The notes beneath the pieces were generated by a model. The model saw nothing but the letters and a program-made list of their open reading frames with translations, was not told where the DNA came from and searched no databases. This document shows, one piece after another, positions 44,992 through 55,235 of a DNA stretch of 64,000 bases (within the stretch, counting starts at the first letter, position 1; each line of letters starts with the position of its first letter). Origin of the DNA: Mesorhizobium sp. B2-1-8 (lineage in GTDB: Bacteria; Pseudomonadota; Alphaproteobacteria; Rhizobiales; Rhizobiaceae); contig NZ_CP083952.1 in NCBI RefSeq assembly GCF_006442545.2, positions 2,783,501 to 2,847,500 of the forward strand. The letters run 5' to 3'. A program made the translations under genes and the position numbers.

Positions 44992-45582
44992 TCAGTTCAG
45001 CGAAAATCTCGACCTGAAACCCGCGGCGCTGTTGCTATTGGGATAGTCCTGATCCGGTATCGCAACGCCGAGATGGGTGCACAGCGGTTCCCAGCCATCG
45101 CCAAGAGCGTGGACCAGCAGCCGATCCGGTGGCACCCCGGCGTACACCGCTCGGACATTGGCCTCATAGCAGGCAATGGCATGCGCTCGATCGCCAGGCC
45201 GGCCGCCGAACACCTGCCTGGCGATCAGGGCAATGCCCAGCGATTCCCGGTCCACGCTTTGCTCAAGTCCCGCCGCGATCGTCTTTTCAAAACTCTCCCA
45301 CCAGCTTTCGGCCGAGCGGTAGGTCAGGATCACCCTGGCATCCGGATAGAACTCGATCAGTTCGCGCCAGTAATACGCCGAGGGCCAGTCCAGACAGGAG
45401 ACATAGCCCGAGAGCAGCTGGTTCCAGTCCGGCGCGGCACCTTGCGCCAGCGCACGCCACATCCGTTTCTGCTCCTCGTTGCCGATCACTTCATGCATGT
45501 GATGACAGGGGCCGAAGCCGAGAATGGCCAGCGCCTCGCGCATCGAATCCGTGCCCGTCCGGCCGAAGCCGGTTCCGATCAC
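44992..45582 (-). CDS. Sulfotransferase-like protein with damaged start
   Basis: A 196-residue P-loop protein. The N-terminus IGTGFGRTGTDSM is the PAPS 5'-phosphosulfate-binding loop of the sulfotransferase superfamily; ARVILTYRSAESWWESF matches the 3'-phosphate-binding strand and helix. Relatives usually start a few residues earlier. Here the upstream codons read ATG-TAG-ATC-AAG, an in-frame stop right after the natural-looking ATG, so translation must start at the GTG at 45582 or fail. It may be a gene in decay. Confidence 0.65.
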   Translation of the reverse strand: MIGTGFGRTGTDSMREALAILGFGPCHHMHEVIGNEEQKRMWRALAQGAAPDWNQLLSGYVSCLDWPSAYYWRELIEFYPDARVILTYRSAESWWESFEKTIAAGLEQSVDRESLGIALIARQVFGGRPGDRAHAIACYEANVRAVYAGVPPDRLLVHALGDGWEPLCTHLGVAIPDQDYPNSNSAAGFRSRFSLN

Positions 45583-45819
45583 CTTGATCTACATCTCCAC
45601 GCCCTCCCGTTCGACCTGCAGGCCGTTTGCCGGCTGCATATCAGGCTGCACACGACGTTCACACCGTCGCGAACGCCGGCTGCTCGCGGCATCCAAATCG
45701 CCAATGTTGCAAATTTACATTTCCCACCGGGGCCTTCCCTTGCGGAATAAGCGGATGTAAGGATACATATTAGCAGTTTATTAAATATCTGGGTTTGGTT
45801 GCGTAAGAGGGAGTTCCGT

Positions 45820-47286
45820 ATGAACTTCAAGAGCCTGATCAAGCGTGCTGAAGACGTAGACAACGCACTCCAGGAGTTACAGGACGATCTGGCCGACGCC
45901 CTGGATGCCAGCCTCGATAGCGAATTCGAGGACCCGCCAAAGGGCGACGATGTCCCGGATCCCGCGTCAGGCGCCGACGCCTCGCCAGTCCAAGCCGATG
46001 CGCCACAAGCGGATGCCGCGGACGCTCCCGATGCGGCGGGCAATGCCGAGACCGCCGAAACCGCGCCACGACTGACGCCTCATGCCCAGACCCGGCTGGC
46101 GGCACTGAATGCCTTCGAAGGGATGTTCCACGACGCCAGGGATTATCTGGACGAGATCAACGGCAAACTGTCGGAGATCTCGACCTCGCACCATCTGACG
46201 CGGGAATTCCTCAACATCCTCCACACCGACATTCTTCGCGCCAATGAGCTGGAGCTCGCGAATGCCGGCCTGATCGCGGAGCAGAGAACGCTGTCGGAAA
46301 AGCTGCACGACACGGCGGCAAAGCTGCGCGAGCGTGACGGCGCGTGCGAATTGCTGCAGCAGCGCGAGACGACCCTGGTCCAGGACCGGGAGACGCTTCG
46401 CGCAACGCTCGCAGCGGTAAGGCTCGAACTCGCGGAGATGGCCAATGCCAACGCCAAACGCGACGCGGAGTTCGGCGACATCGCCAACCGGCTGACGGCC
46501 AGGACGGTCGAGGCCAACAGGCGCCTGCGCGAGAGCAAGATGCTGCGGGAGAAACATGTCAGCCTGTCGGCCGAGCTCGACAAGGTGCTGAAGCGGGAGA
46601 CCCAGACGCGCCACAGGCTGGACGAGCTTTCGGCAATCCACGCCAGCGAAGCAGCGCGGCTTGCCGAACTGATGGCGGCGCTCGGGAAGAGCGAGAAAGA
46701 GGAGATCCGGCTGCAGAAGGCGCTCGAGGCCACGCAGGCGAAGCTGGCGGAAAAGACCGAGTCGGCCAGCATGATGGAAGGCGACTGGGAAGCCGAACGG
46801 GCTCGCGGCCAGACGGAAATGCGCGGATTGCGTTCCGAGATACAGGACCTGGAATCGCGGCTGGAGCGGGCCTCGAACGAGAACAGCGCGGCCGCCGCCG
46901 AGATCGCCAGGCTCAAGACCGAGTTGGACGACGCAGTGGCCGAAAAGAAGATCGCCGATGAAAGATTGTCGGCGCTCACGGACGAGAACGAAACCGACAA
47001 GATGAGCCTTTCCAAAGCGAACGCCAATCTTTCGCAGATTGCGCTGCAACAGGCATCGGAGGACATACAGCGGGATGTCCAGCGGCAGGAATGCGAGGAC
47101 CTGCGGGCCGAAATCGCGTCGCTCAACGCCCGGATCAAGGAATTGCTGCCCTACGAGCGGCTCCACAAAGCCACCAACGGCAGATCGCGCGAGGGCGAGG
47201 TGGTCGAGATCGCCGCCGTGGTGGCCGAGAAGGCCCGTGCGACGGGCAGGCGGACCATGCGCAGAAATCTGCGCGCCACGTCGTAG
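45820..47286 (+). CDS. Large coiled-coil protein, unknown role
   Basis: A 488-residue acidic protein. After a short N-terminus (MNFKSLIKRAEDVDNALQEL) and an Ala/Asp/Pro-rich linker (about 35-85), residues about 90-470 are a nearly continuous coiled coil rich in Glu, Ala, Leu and Arg. The C-terminus is basic. There is no signal peptide or membrane segment. Its size and layout recall cytoskeletal intermediate-filament-like proteins of Alphaproteobacteria; the minCDE neighbourhood makes a cell-shape or division role tempting, but nothing in the sequence proves it. GAGGGAG supports the ATG at 45820. Confidence 0.7.
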   Translation: MNFKSLIKRAEDVDNALQELQDDLADALDASLDSEFEDPPKGDDVPDPASGADASPVQADAPQADAADAPDAAGNAETAETAPRLTPHAQTRLAALNAFEGMFHDARDYLDEINGKLSEISTSHHLTREFLNILHTDILRANELELANAGLIAEQRTLSEKLHDTAAKLRERDGACELLQQRETTLVQDRETLRATLAAVRLELAEMANANAKRDAEFGDIANRLTARTVEANRRLRESKMLREKHVSLSAELDKVLKRETQTRHRLDELSAIHASEAARLAELMAALGKSEKEEIRLQKALEATQAKLAEKTESASMMEGDWEAERARGQTEMRGLRSEIQDLESRLERASNENSAAAAEIARLKTELDDAVAEKKIADERLSALTDENETDKMSLSKANANLSQIALQQASEDIQRDVQRQECEDLRAEIASLNARIKELLPYERLHKATNGRSREGEVVEIAAVVAEKARATGRRTMRRNLRATS

Positions 47287-47382
47287 CTCGCTCCGCTAGC
47301 GAGGGTCGCGGGCCCCATTGCCTGGCAGTGTCCCAGCGTTGGGTTGCCCTTGACGACGCGGACGGCCGCTGCCCTCGCGCAA

Positions 47383-48624
47383 TCACACAGCCGCGAACAC
47401 CACGGTCTGCGCCAGTCCGCCGCCCTGGCGGTTCTCCAGCGTCACGGTGCCGCCGTAGCGTTCGATGATTTCCTTGGCGATGGCGAGGCCGAGGCCGGCG
47501 CCGGGAATGGATTGCTGGCGGCCGGGGTCGACGCGGAAGAAGGGCTCGAAGGCCTTGTTGATGAGGTCGGGCGGAATGCCAGGGCCGACATCCGAAATCG
47601 AGAGCACGGCGCGCCTGCCGGCGAGGTCGAGCGCGATCGTGCAGGCCTTGCCGTGGGTGGCGGCGTTGACGATCAGGTTGCGCAGCGCGCGGCGCAGGCC
47701 GAGCGCGCCGGCGCGCACCGAAACCTTGTCGAGATGCCCGATCGAGACGGAATGGCCGAGCGTGGCCATCTCGGCTGATATGTCGCGCACCATCTTCTCC
47801 AGGTCCAGCGGCTCGACGGCATCCTGGTTGACCTCCTCGCGCACCAGGCGGATGGCGCTGTCGGCGATGCGGTCAAGCTCGTCGAGGTCGTGCAGCCACT
47901 TGTCGCGCTCCTCGTCGAGGAATTCGGCGCGCAGCCGCATGCGCGTCATCGGCGTGCGCAGGTCATGGCCGGCGGCGGCCACCAGCCGCATGCGGCTCTC
48001 CATGGCGGTTTTCAGCCTGGACGAAAGCTGGTTCAGCGCATGCGCCGTCGCCTTGACCTCGGCCGATCCCACCTCCGGCACCGGCGCCAGCACGCCGTCC
48101 GAGCCGATCTTGGAGACGGTGGCCTCCAGCATTTCGAGCGGCCGGATCAGCACCGCGGTGAAATAGACCGAGACGGCGGTGGCGCCGGCCACGATCAGCG
48201 AGATCCAGCCGGCGAGCACCAGCCATTCGCGCCTGGGCGGATCGATGTGGGCAATTTCCAGGATCGCCCAACGGCTGTCGGGCAGGCGCATGGAGGCACG
48301 CTGGGCGGGTTCACCCGGTTTGTCGCTGACGACGGCCAGGACGTCGAAACCTCGCCGGCGCAGCAGATCATTGAGCATCGCCGTCTCCTGCCGGTCCACC
48401 TTGCCATCGGCCGGTCGGTCGCTGAATTGCACCCGCAGCACATCGGGTATGGGCCCCGGCAGCAGCCGCACCACGAGCTCCATCTGCTGGGCAACCCAGG
48501 GCACGACGAGTTCCGGCGGCGGCCCGCCGCCGCGCACGCTGAGCACGGCCACCGTCGCCAGGCCGACGACGCCGACGATCGAAGCAACCAGCAACAGGAT
48601 GAGGCGGCGGCGCAGCGAGTTCAC
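47383..48624 (-). CDS. Sensor histidine kinase, EnvZ/CpxA type
   Basis: A 413-residue membrane kinase. TM1 about residues 8-30, a periplasmic sensor of about 105 residues, TM2 about 136-160, HAMP to about 213, then the dimerisation domain with His220 in AAGHDLRTPMTR, N-box LRNLIVNAATHG, G1 ISDVGPGIP and G2 GAGLGLAIAKEI. It should phosphorylate the OmpR-type regulator whose gene overlaps it upstream by four bases. It is located near a Spy-like periplasmic gene, pointing to envelope stress, but ligands are unknown. Confidence 0.93.
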   Translation of the reverse strand: MNSLRRRLILLLVASIVGVVGLATVAVLSVRGGGPPPELVVPWVAQQMELVVRLLPGPIPDVLRVQFSDRPADGKVDRQETAMLNDLLRRRGFDVLAVVSDKPGEPAQRASMRLPDSRWAILEIAHIDPPRREWLVLAGWISLIVAGATAVSVYFTAVLIRPLEMLEATVSKIGSDGVLAPVPEVGSAEVKATAHALNQLSSRLKTAMESRMRLVAAAGHDLRTPMTRMRLRAEFLDEERDKWLHDLDELDRIADSAIRLVREEVNQDAVEPLDLEKMVRDISAEMATLGHSVSIGHLDKVSVRAGALGLRRALRNLIVNAATHGKACTIALDLAGRRAVLSISDVGPGIPPDLINKAFEPFFRVDPGRQQSIPGAGLGLAIAKEIIERYGGTVTLENRQGGGLAQTVVFAAV

Positions 48625-49349
48625 GCCTGCGCCTCCACCGTCTCGACGCGCGCGGTGAGCTGGTAACCGCCATTGCGCACGGTCTTGAACAGCGGCCCGT
48701 CGCCGGTGTCGGTGAACTTGCGGCGCAGCCGGCTCATCAGCACGTCGACCGAGCGTTCGAGCGGGTCACGCTCGCGGCCTTGCGTGAGATCAAGCAGCTG
48801 GTCGCGCGACAGCAGCCGGCCGGGGCGGTCGAGGAAGACTTGCAACAGGTCGAATTCGGCGCCGGTGAGATCGACGGCCGCGCCTTGCGCATCCGTCACT
48901 TTGCGGGTGTCCGGCTCCAGCCTATAGCTGGCGAAACGGTAGGCGCGGGGCGGGGGCGCCGGCGCCGCCTCTTCCGGGGTCGAGCGCCTGAGCACGGCAC
49001 GGATGCGGGCGGTCAGCTCGCGCGGGTTGAACGGCTTGCCGAGATAGTCGTCGGCGCCGAGCTCCAGCCCGATGATGCGGTCGACATCTTCCTTCAGCGC
49101 CGTCAGCAGGATCACGGGGATATGCGGCTTGCGGTCGCGCAAGGCGCGACAGATATCGAGCCCAGAACCATCCGGCAGCATGACGTCGAGCACGGTCAGG
49201 TCGAACTGGCCCGAGGCCAGCTTCTGCTCGCATTCGCGCCGGTCGGCCGCCACCGAGACGCGAAAACCCTGGCCGTCGAGATAGCGCCCGAGCAGCGTCC
49301 GGATTTCGCGGTCGTCGTCGACGACGAGGATATGGGGTTGTGACTGCAT
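48621..49349 (-). CDS. OmpR-family response regulator
   Basis: A 242-residue regulator: receiver domain with DDD at 11-13, phospho-Asp55 in LTVLDVMLPDG and Lys in YLGKPF, followed by a winged-helix DNA-binding domain (LTGAEFDLLQVFLDRPGRLLSRDQL and the SVDVLMSRLRRKF recognition region). It is cotranscribed with the kinase. Divergent from a Spy-like gene; phased GGAAAC repeats in the shared upstream region are candidate sites. Confidence 0.94.
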   Translation of the reverse strand: MQSQPHILVVDDDREIRTLLGRYLDGQGFRVSVAADRRECEQKLASGQFDLTVLDVMLPDGSGLDICRALRDRKPHIPVILLTALKEDVDRIIGLELGADDYLGKPFNPRELTARIRAVLRRSTPEEAAPAPPPRAYRFASYRLEPDTRKVTDAQGAAVDLTGAEFDLLQVFLDRPGRLLSRDQLLDLTQGRERDPLERSVDVLMSRLRRKFTDTGDGPLFKTVRNGGYQLTARVETVEAQA

Positions 49350-49437
49350 TGCCGTGCCCTTTGCTTGGCGCCGATTATAGGGAGAGCGCGCGCAAGCGGC
49401 ATGGAAAATTGCAACGCAATGTTTCTGGCCGGCTCAT

Positions 49438-49480
49438 GGAAACGTTCGGAAACAAATTGCCCTTTTGCGGAAACCTTCGG
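49438..49480 (+). promoter_or_regulatory. Phased GGAAAC direct repeats, probable OmpR-family site
   Basis: GGAAAC occurs at 49438, 49448 and 49469, i.e. spaced 10 and 21 bases, one and two helical turns. The outer copies extend to GGAAACGTTCGG and GGAAACCTTCGG. Same-face direct repeats are how OmpR-family dimers bind. The site is 78-120 bases before the Spy-like gene and 89 bases from the regulator start. Confidence 0.6.
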
Positions 49481-49557
49481 CAACACGCCGACGCGAAGCA
49501 GACAAACACGCTTCCTATCCTCCCGGCGTCCAAGGTATGGATGAAAGGAGCACCGTC

Positions 49558-50208
49558 ATGCGAAGCAGACTTCTTGCGCTCGGCCTGTTTTCCGCCGCCG
49601 CCATTCACCCCGCGCTGGCGGCGCAACCCGATCCGGGTGCCGCACCCGGCGGGCCGCCGGTCATGGCAATGCAGGATGGCCCAGACCATGGCCCGATGCC
49701 TTGGCAGCAGGGTTTTGGCCCGCGCGGGCCGATGTCGCACGGCCCGGAAGGTTTTGGCCCCCACCGCCTGGGGCCGCCGCCGGAATTCATGCTGGCCGCC
49801 CGGCTTGCCGCGCTCGAAACCCGCGTCGGCATCCGCAGCGAACAGCTCGACGCCTGGCGCGACTACACCAGCGCGCTGCAGGCGGTGCTGTCGCCGCCGC
49901 GGCCTGATCGTGGTCCGCAGGCGAAAGGCCCCGATGCGGGTGCTGGCGGCACGCCCGATCCCTTCGCCTTCCAGGAAAGGCTGGCCGACGACGTCACGGC
50001 GCGCGCCGCCTCGGCCGCGAAGCTGAAGGACGCGATCGCCGAGCTGCGCGCCAAGCTCACGCCAGAACAGCTCGAAATCCTCGCTTCGGCGGAAGGGCCC
50101 CACGGACCACCCCCCGGTCCCTGGGGCGGCCCGCCGAATGATGCGGCCAGTCCGGCAGGCCCACCCAATGATGGCCTGATGTCGCCACCCCAGCCCGGGA
50201 ACGGCTGA
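49558..50208 (+). CDS. Spy/CpxP-like periplasmic protein
   Basis: A 216-residue exported protein with signal peptide MRSRLLALGLFSAAAIHPALA. Long Pro/Gly-rich flanks surround a helical core (AALETRVGIRSEQLDAWRDYTSAL and LKDAIAELRAKLTPEQLEIL) with the LTxxQ motif of Spy/CpxP proteins, which act as chaperones or dampen a Cpx-type sensor. Its position divergent from the RR-HK pair suggests it is a target and feedback inhibitor. AAAGGAG supports the ATG at 49558. Confidence 0.75.
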   Translation: MRSRLLALGLFSAAAIHPALAAQPDPGAAPGGPPVMAMQDGPDHGPMPWQQGFGPRGPMSHGPEGFGPHRLGPPPEFMLAARLAALETRVGIRSEQLDAWRDYTSALQAVLSPPRPDRGPQAKGPDAGAGGTPDPFAFQERLADDVTARAASAAKLKDAIAELRAKLTPEQLEILASAEGPHGPPPGPWGGPPNDAASPAGPPNDGLMSPPQPGNG

Positions 50209-50225
50209 CAATTCTGACCGGCTGC

Positions 50226-50272
50226 GCCGGCCGGCTCCGGTACTCAACCCGTTCCCGGGCCGGCCGGTTTCC
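50226..50272 (+). terminator. Possible terminator after the Spy-like gene
   Basis: CCGGCCGG at 50227-50234 can pair with CCGGCCGG at 50260-50267, followed by TTTCCTT. The loop is 25 bases, longer than usual, and the T-run is weak. Confidence 0.35.
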
Positions 50273-50330
50273 TTCCCGGGGTGGCGAAACGCGCCATCCC
50301 AGGTTCACCCCTTGCAATAAAGGCACGACA

Positions 50331-50567
50331 ATGTGGGAAGCCCTGATGCTGCTGCGGCTGATCGCATCGCTCGGCCATGCCGGGCGCGCCAGTCATGCGG
50401 CGCTGCCCGGGCGCGCCAGTCATGCGGCGCTGCCCGGGCGCGCCAACGACGCGGCGCTGCCCGCCGACACGCTGAAGGGCGCGATCCGGCTGCAATTCGC
50501 CGCCTGGCGCCTGTCGCTCCCGCTTGCGCACCGGCCCGACGAAAATCATGACCGCAAGATCGCGTGA
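50331..50567 (+). CDS. Doubtful small ORF with nine-residue repeats
   Basis: A 78-codon frame beginning MWEALMLLRLIASLGHAG, followed by three GRASHAALP-type repeats made by the 27-base tandem repeat. AAAGG lies upstream. No family recognised, and the other frames are also open because of the high GC, so it may not be coding. Confidence 0.25.
   Translation: MWEALMLLRLIASLGHAGRASHAALPGRASHAALPGRANDAALPADTLKGAIRLQFAAWRLSLPLAHRPDENHDRKIA
50381..50461. repeat. 27-base tandem repeat, three copies
   Basis: Units 50381-50407 and 50408-50434 are identical (CGGGCGCGCCAGTCATGCGG then CGCTGCC); the third, 50435-50461, differs at a few central bases. In-frame length keeps any coding frame open. Confidence 0.9.
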
Positions 50568-50789
50568 GACTTGGCAAGGCGCTTGGCATGTCGGCGCTGA
50601 TCGGCATAATGACGCGGGGGCATCGCAGCCAGCCACTCGATCCTCGAGTGCGCTCCACCCGCGAAGCAGGAGCGCGACATGAGCCGCTTCGAAGCACTGC
50701 TCGACACCGCCAGCGTTCGGCCTCGCCCCTCCTTGCACGATCCCATGCCCAGGCAGCCACCGCACCTCAAGCGAAAGATCATTCAGCCC

Positions 50790-52064
50790 ATGTCTATCCA
50801 GTCCAGCCAGTCCTCCCCGCCGGTTCGCCGGCTCGCGCCCTGGACGGCGCTTGCCGCAGCCCTTCTCGTGGCGGCCTGCTCACAGGAGCAAGCCAAGGCT
50901 CCCGCGGGCATGGGCGGCGTCGGCAAGCCGGAAGTCGGCGTCGTCACGCTGCATCCGCAATCGGTGGCGATCACGGCCGAACTGCCGGGGCGCACGGCGG
51001 CGTCGTTGATCGCCGAGGTACGCCCGCAGGTCGACGGCATCATCCAGCAGCGCCTGTTCAAGGAAGGCAGCGAGGTGGCGGCGGGACAGCCGCTCTACCT
51101 CATCGATCCGGCGAGCTACAAGGCGGCCTATGACAGTGCGGTCGCGGCGCAGCAGAAGGCGGCGGCGGCGGTGCCTACCGCGCAGGCCAAGTTCGACCGT
51201 TATGCCGGCCTCTTGAAGCAGAACGTTGTTTCCAAACAGGATTATGACGATGCCGCCGCCACGCTGGCGCAGGCGCAGGCGGATGTGGCTTCCGCCAAGG
51301 CCAGCGCCGAAACCGCACGCATCAGCCTCGACCGCACCTCGATCACCGCGCCGATCGCCGGTCGCATCGACAAGTCCACGCTGACGCCGGGCGCGCTGGT
51401 CACCGCCAACCAGGAGACGGTGCTGACCACGATCCGTTCGCTCGATCCGATCAATGTCGACGTCACGCAGTCGAGCACCAATTTGCTCAATCTGCGCCAG
51501 GCGATCTCGGAAGGGCGGCTGAAGTTCAGCGGACCCAATGTCAGCGTCAAGCTGAAACTCGAGAACGGCACCGTTTACACGCAGACCGGCAAGCTGGAAT
51601 TCGCCGGCGCCAATGTCGACCCGACCACCGGCACATTCGCGTTGAGAGCCGAGTTTCCCAATCCCGACCGCCTGCTTCTGCCCGGCATGTATGTGCGGGC
51701 GCTGGTCGAGGAGGGCGTCGCCCAGAACAGTTTTTTGGTGCCGCAGCGCGGCGTCACCCGCAACACGAAGGGCGAGGCGACGGCCATGGTCATCAATGCG
51801 CAGGGCAAGGTCGAGACGCGCGTGCTCGCCGTGCGCAACACCGTCGGCAACAACTGGCTGGTCGACAGCGGTGTCGGCGATGGCGACCGCGTCATCGTCG
51901 AGGGGCTGCAGCTCGTGCGCCCCGGCGGCGACGCGACGGGCGTCGAAGTGACGATCGACGAGGCGACCGGGGAGATCAAGGACCGCGGTCAGACATCGGC
52001 TTTGCCGGCCCCATCCAAGATGGCCAGCACGAGCCAGCAACCCGCCGCCTCGACCGGGAACTGA
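50790..52064 (+). CDS. RND efflux periplasmic adaptor (AcrA/MexA family)
   Basis: A 424-residue membrane-fusion lipoprotein with a lipobox in LLVAACSQ. It has two lipoyl halves ([28 protein letters not shown] and [20 protein letters not shown]), a helical hairpin between them, and beta-barrel and membrane-proximal domains. It links the inner-membrane pump to the outer-membrane channel. First gene of a three-gene operon. The start at 50790 places the signal at the N-terminus, but an upstream ATG at 50679 has the better ribosome site. Confidence 0.9.
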   Translation: MSIQSSQSSPPVRRLAPWTALAAALLVAACSQEQAKAPAGMGGVGKPEVGVVTLHPQSVAITAELPGRTAASLIAEVRPQVDGIIQQRLFKEGSEVAAGQPLYLIDPASYKAAYDSAVAAQQKAAAAVPTAQAKFDRYAGLLKQNVVSKQDYDDAAATLAQAQADVASAKASAETARISLDRTSITAPIAGRIDKSTLTPGALVTANQETVLTTIRSLDPINVDVTQSSTNLLNLRQAISEGRLKFSGPNVSVKLKLENGTVYTQTGKLEFAGANVDPTTGTFALRAEFPNPDRLLLPGMYVRALVEEGVAQNSFLVPQRGVTRNTKGEATAMVINAQGKVETRVLAVRNTVGNNWLVDSGVGDGDRVIVEGLQLVRPGGDATGVEVTIDEATGEIKDRGQTSALPAPSKMASTSQQPAASTGN

Positions 52065-52068
52065 GACG

Positions 52069-55000
52069 ATGTCAGCATTTTTCATCAACCGGCCGATCTT
52101 CGCCTGGGTGATCGCCATCGTGATCATGTTGGGCGGCCTGCTCGCGCTTACCACGCTGCCGATCTCGCAATATCCGCAGATCGCGCCGACCACGGTCAAC
52201 ATCAGCGCCACCTATCCCGGCGCCGACGCGCAGACGGTCGAGAATTCGGTGACCAAGATCATCGAGCAAGGCATGACCGGCATCGACAATCTCGACTACA
52301 TGACGGCGACGTCGACCTCGACCGGTTCGGCCTCGATCACGCTAACCTTCACCAGTTCGGCCGATCCCGACACCGCCCAGGTGCAGACGCAGAACAAGCT
52401 GCAACTGGTGCAGTCGCAATTGCCGCAGGTGGTGCAGAGCAACGGCATCACGGTTTCAAAATCGTCGACCGGCTTCCTGATGGTCATCGGCTTCGTCTCC
52501 AGCGACGGCAAGATGAACTCGACCGATCTCGCGGACTATGTCGACGCCACGGTCAACGACACGCTGAAACGCGTCGAAGGCGTCGGCTCGACGCAGCTGT
52601 TCGGCTCGGGCTATGCCATGCGCATCTGGCTCGACCCGGACAAGCTCGCAAAATATGCCTTGATGCCGAACGACGTGGCGAGCGCCATCGAGGCGCAGAA
52701 CACGCAGGTTTCGGCCGGCCAGCTCGGCGGCCTGCCGGCGCGCAAGGGCCAGCAGCTCAACGCCACGGTGACCGCCAAGAGCCGGCTGCAAACCGCCGAA
52801 CAGTTCCGCAACATCATCCTGAAGAGCCAGACGGACGGTTCGCTGGTCCGCCTCAATGACGTCGCCACCGTCGAGCTCGGCGCCGAAAGCTATACGACGC
52901 AGGCCCACTACAACGGCAAGCCGGCGGCCGGCGTCGCCATCAACCTGGCGACCGGCGCCAATGCCATCAGCACCGCCGAAGCGGTGCGCTCGACGATCAA
53001 CCGGCTGAGCTCGACCTTCCCGCAAGGGGTCGAGGTCGTCTACCCCTATGACACCTCGCCCTTCGTGCGGCTGTCGATCGAGGAAGTGGTCAAGACGCTG
53101 GCCGAGGCGATCGTGCTGGTGTTCCTGGTGATGTTCATCTTCCTGCAGAACCTGCGGGCGACGATCATCCCGACCATCGCGGTGCCGGTGGTGCTGCTCG
53201 GCACGTTCGGCGTGTTGTCGCTGTTCGGTTATTCCGTCAACACGCTGACCATGTTCGCCATGGTGCTGGCCATCGGCCTGCTCGTGGACGACGCCATCGT
53301 CGTGGTCGAGAATGTCGAGCGCGTCATGGCGGAGGAAGATTTGTCGCCGAAAGAGGCGACGCGAAAATCGATGAACGAGATCACCGGCGCTCTGGTCGGC
53401 ATCGCCACCGTGCTGTCGGCCGTGTTCGTGCCGATGGCCTTCTTCGGCGGCTCGACCGGCATCATCTACCGGCAGTTCTCGGTGACCATCGTCTCGGCCA
53501 TGGTGCTGTCCGTGCTGGTGGCGCTGGTGCTGACGCCGGCGCTGTGCGCCACGATCCTGCGGCGGCCGAAGGACCATGCGACGCAGACGGGTCCGTTCGG
53601 CTGGTTCAACCGGATGTTCGATCGCGGCACGACGGCCTATCGCGACGGCTCGCATGGCATCATCAAGCGGTCGTGGCGATTTCTTGCCATCTTCCTCGCC
53701 ATCGTCATCGCCGTGGGCTGGATGTTCGCCCGGCTGCCGAGTTCGTTCCTGCCGGAAGAAGACCAGGGCATCCTGATCACCAGCGTGCAATTGCCGGTCG
53801 GCGCCACGCAGGACCGCACCGAGCGCGTTCTGAAGCAAGTCACCGACCACTATCTCAACGACGAAAAGGACGCTGTCGACGGGGTCTTCACCGCGTCGGG
53901 CTTCGGCTTCGGCGGCGCCGGGCAGAATGTCGGCATCGGCTTCGTGCGGCTGAAGGATTTCGCCCAGCGCAAGTCGCCCGCAATGGCCGCGCAGGCGATC
54001 GCTGGCCGCGCGATGGGCGCTTTCCGCAAGATCCGGGATGCGCAGGTCTTCGCGCTGGCGCCTCCCGCCATCCAGGGTTTCGGCAACACCAACGGCTTCG
54101 ATTTCTACCTGCAGGACGTCAATGGCGCCGGGCATGACGCGCTGATCCAGACGCGCAACCAGCTTCTGGGTCTTGCGGCGCAGAGCAAGCTGCTCGCCAA
54201 CACGCGCCCCAACGGCCAGGAGGACCAGCCGCAATTCTCGGTCGACATCGACCAGGAGAAGGCAAGCGCGCTGGGCGTCAGTCTTGCCGACATCAACAAC
54301 ACGCTGTCCAGCGCATGGGGCAGCGATTACGTCAACGACTTCATCGATCGCGGACGGGTGAAGCCGGTCTACATGCAGTCGGACGCGAATTTCCGCATGC
54401 AGCCGGAGGATCTCGACAAATGGCAGGTCCGCAATGCCAGCGGCGCCATGGTGCCGTTCTCGGCCTTTGCCTCCAGTCATTGGACATTCGGCTCGCCCCG
54501 GCTCGAACGCTACAATGGTTCGGCGGCGGTCGAGATCCAGGGCGCGGCGGCTGCGGGCGTGAGCTCGGGCGCGGCGATGGACGAGATCGACAAACTCGTC
54601 GCGCAGCTGCCGGCCGGCTATTCACATGAATGGACCGGGCTGTCACATCAGGAGCGGCTTTCGGGCAACCAGGCGATGTCGCTTTACGCGATCTCGGCGT
54701 TGGTCGTGTTCCTGTGCCTGGCGGCGCTCTATGAGAGCTGGTCGATCCCGTTCGCGGTCATGCTGTCGGTGCCGATCGGCATCTTCGGCGCGCTGGCGGC
54801 GGCAAGCCTGTTCGGCCAGACCAACGACGTCTATTTCAAGGTCGGTCTGCTGACCACGATCGGTCTCGCCGCCAAGAACGCCATCCTGATCGTCGAGTTC
54901 GCCATCGAGCGGCAGACGGCCGGCATGGGGCTCGTGGAGGCGACGCTCGAGGCGGCGCGACAACGATTGCGGCCTATCCTGATGACGTCGCTGGCCTTCA

Positions 55001-55224
55001 TCCTCGGCGTCACGCCGCTCGCGATCGCCAGCGGCGCCGGCTCAGGCGCGCAGAACTCCGTCGGCATCGGCGTGATGGGCGGCATGATCGCGGCGACCGT
55101 GATCGGCGTGTTCCTGGTGCCGCTGCTGTTCGTCACGGTGCGGCGCATCTTCAAAGGCAGGGTGGCCAAACCAGATCCCGGGCAGGATACGGGCGAAACG
55201 CCGGTGACGGCCAACCAGCAATAA
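52069..55224 (+). CDS. RND multidrug efflux permease (AcrB/MexB family)
   Basis: A 1051-residue inner-membrane proton/drug antiporter with twelve helices and two large periplasmic loops. It starts [20 protein letters not shown], typical of HAE1 pumps. The proton-relay Asp pair lies in [18 protein letters not shown], and the C-terminal repeat has [14 protein letters not shown]. It trimerises and exports amphiphilic compounds via the adaptor and outer-membrane channel. It starts four bases after the adaptor stop. Confidence 0.95.
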   Translation: MSAFFINRPIFAWVIAIVIMLGGLLALTTLPISQYPQIAPTTVNISATYPGADAQTVENSVTKIIEQGMTGIDNLDYMTATSTSTGSASITLTFTSSADPDTAQVQTQNKLQLVQSQLPQVVQSNGITVSKSSTGFLMVIGFVSSDGKMNSTDLADYVDATVNDTLKRVEGVGSTQLFGSGYAMRIWLDPDKLAKYALMPNDVASAIEAQNTQVSAGQLGGLPARKGQQLNATVTAKSRLQTAEQFRNIILKSQTDGSLVRLNDVATVELGAESYTTQAHYNGKPAAGVAINLATGANAISTAEAVRSTINRLSSTFPQGVEVVYPYDTSPFVRLSIEEVVKTLAEAIVLVFLVMFIFLQNLRATIIPTIAVPVVLLGTFGVLSLFGYSVNTLTMFAMVLAIGLLVDDAIVVVENVERVMAEEDLSPKEATRKSMNEITGALVGIATVLSAVFVPMAFFGGSTGIIYRQFSVTIVSAMVLSVLVALVLTPALCATILRRPKDHATQTGPFGWFNRMFDRGTTAYRDGSHGIIKRSWRFLAIFLAIVIAVGWMFARLPSSFLPEEDQGILITSVQLPVGATQDRTERVLKQVTDHYLNDEKDAVDGVFTASGFGFGGAGQNVGIGFVRLKDFAQRKSPAMAAQAIAGRAMGAFRKIRDAQVFALAPPAIQGFGNTNGFDFYLQDVNGAGHDALIQTRNQLLGLAAQSKLLANTRPNGQEDQPQFSVDIDQEKASALGVSLADINNTLSSAWGSDYVNDFIDRGRVKPVYMQSDANFRMQPEDLDKWQVRNASGAMVPFSAFASSHWTFGSPRLERYNGSAAVEIQGAAAAGVSSGAAMDEIDKLVAQLPAGYSHEWTGLSHQERLSGNQAMSLYAISALVVFLCLAALYESWSIPFAVMLSVPIGIFGALAAASLFGQTNDVYFKVGLLTTIGLAAKNAILIVEFAIERQTAGMGLVEATLEAARQRLRPILMTSLAFILGVTPLAIASGAGSGAQNSVGIGVMGGMIAATVIGVFLVPLLFVTVRRIFKGRVAKPDPGQDTGETPVTANQQ

Positions 55225-55235
55225 GGGTTCTTCAC

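Larger units (their letters stand above)
50209..50789. other. 581-base gap: hairpin, tandem repeat, possible small ORF
   Basis: This separates the Spy-like gene from the RND operon. It holds a GC hairpin (50226-50272), a 27-base tandem repeat (50381-50461) within a doubtful 78-codon frame, and the presumed promoter of the efflux operon. An ATG at 50679 with AGGAG upstream is in frame with the efflux adaptor and is an alternative start for it. Confidence 0.5.

Noticed and set aside
50679..50789. N-terminal extension of the RND adaptor from the ATG at 50679
   Set aside because: Would bury the lipoprotein signal about 37 residues inside the protein, although the ribosome site there is good; kept only as an alternative.
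52456..54480. 674-codon open frame on the minus strand
   Set aside because: Antisense of the RND permease gene, which has full family motifs on the plus strand.
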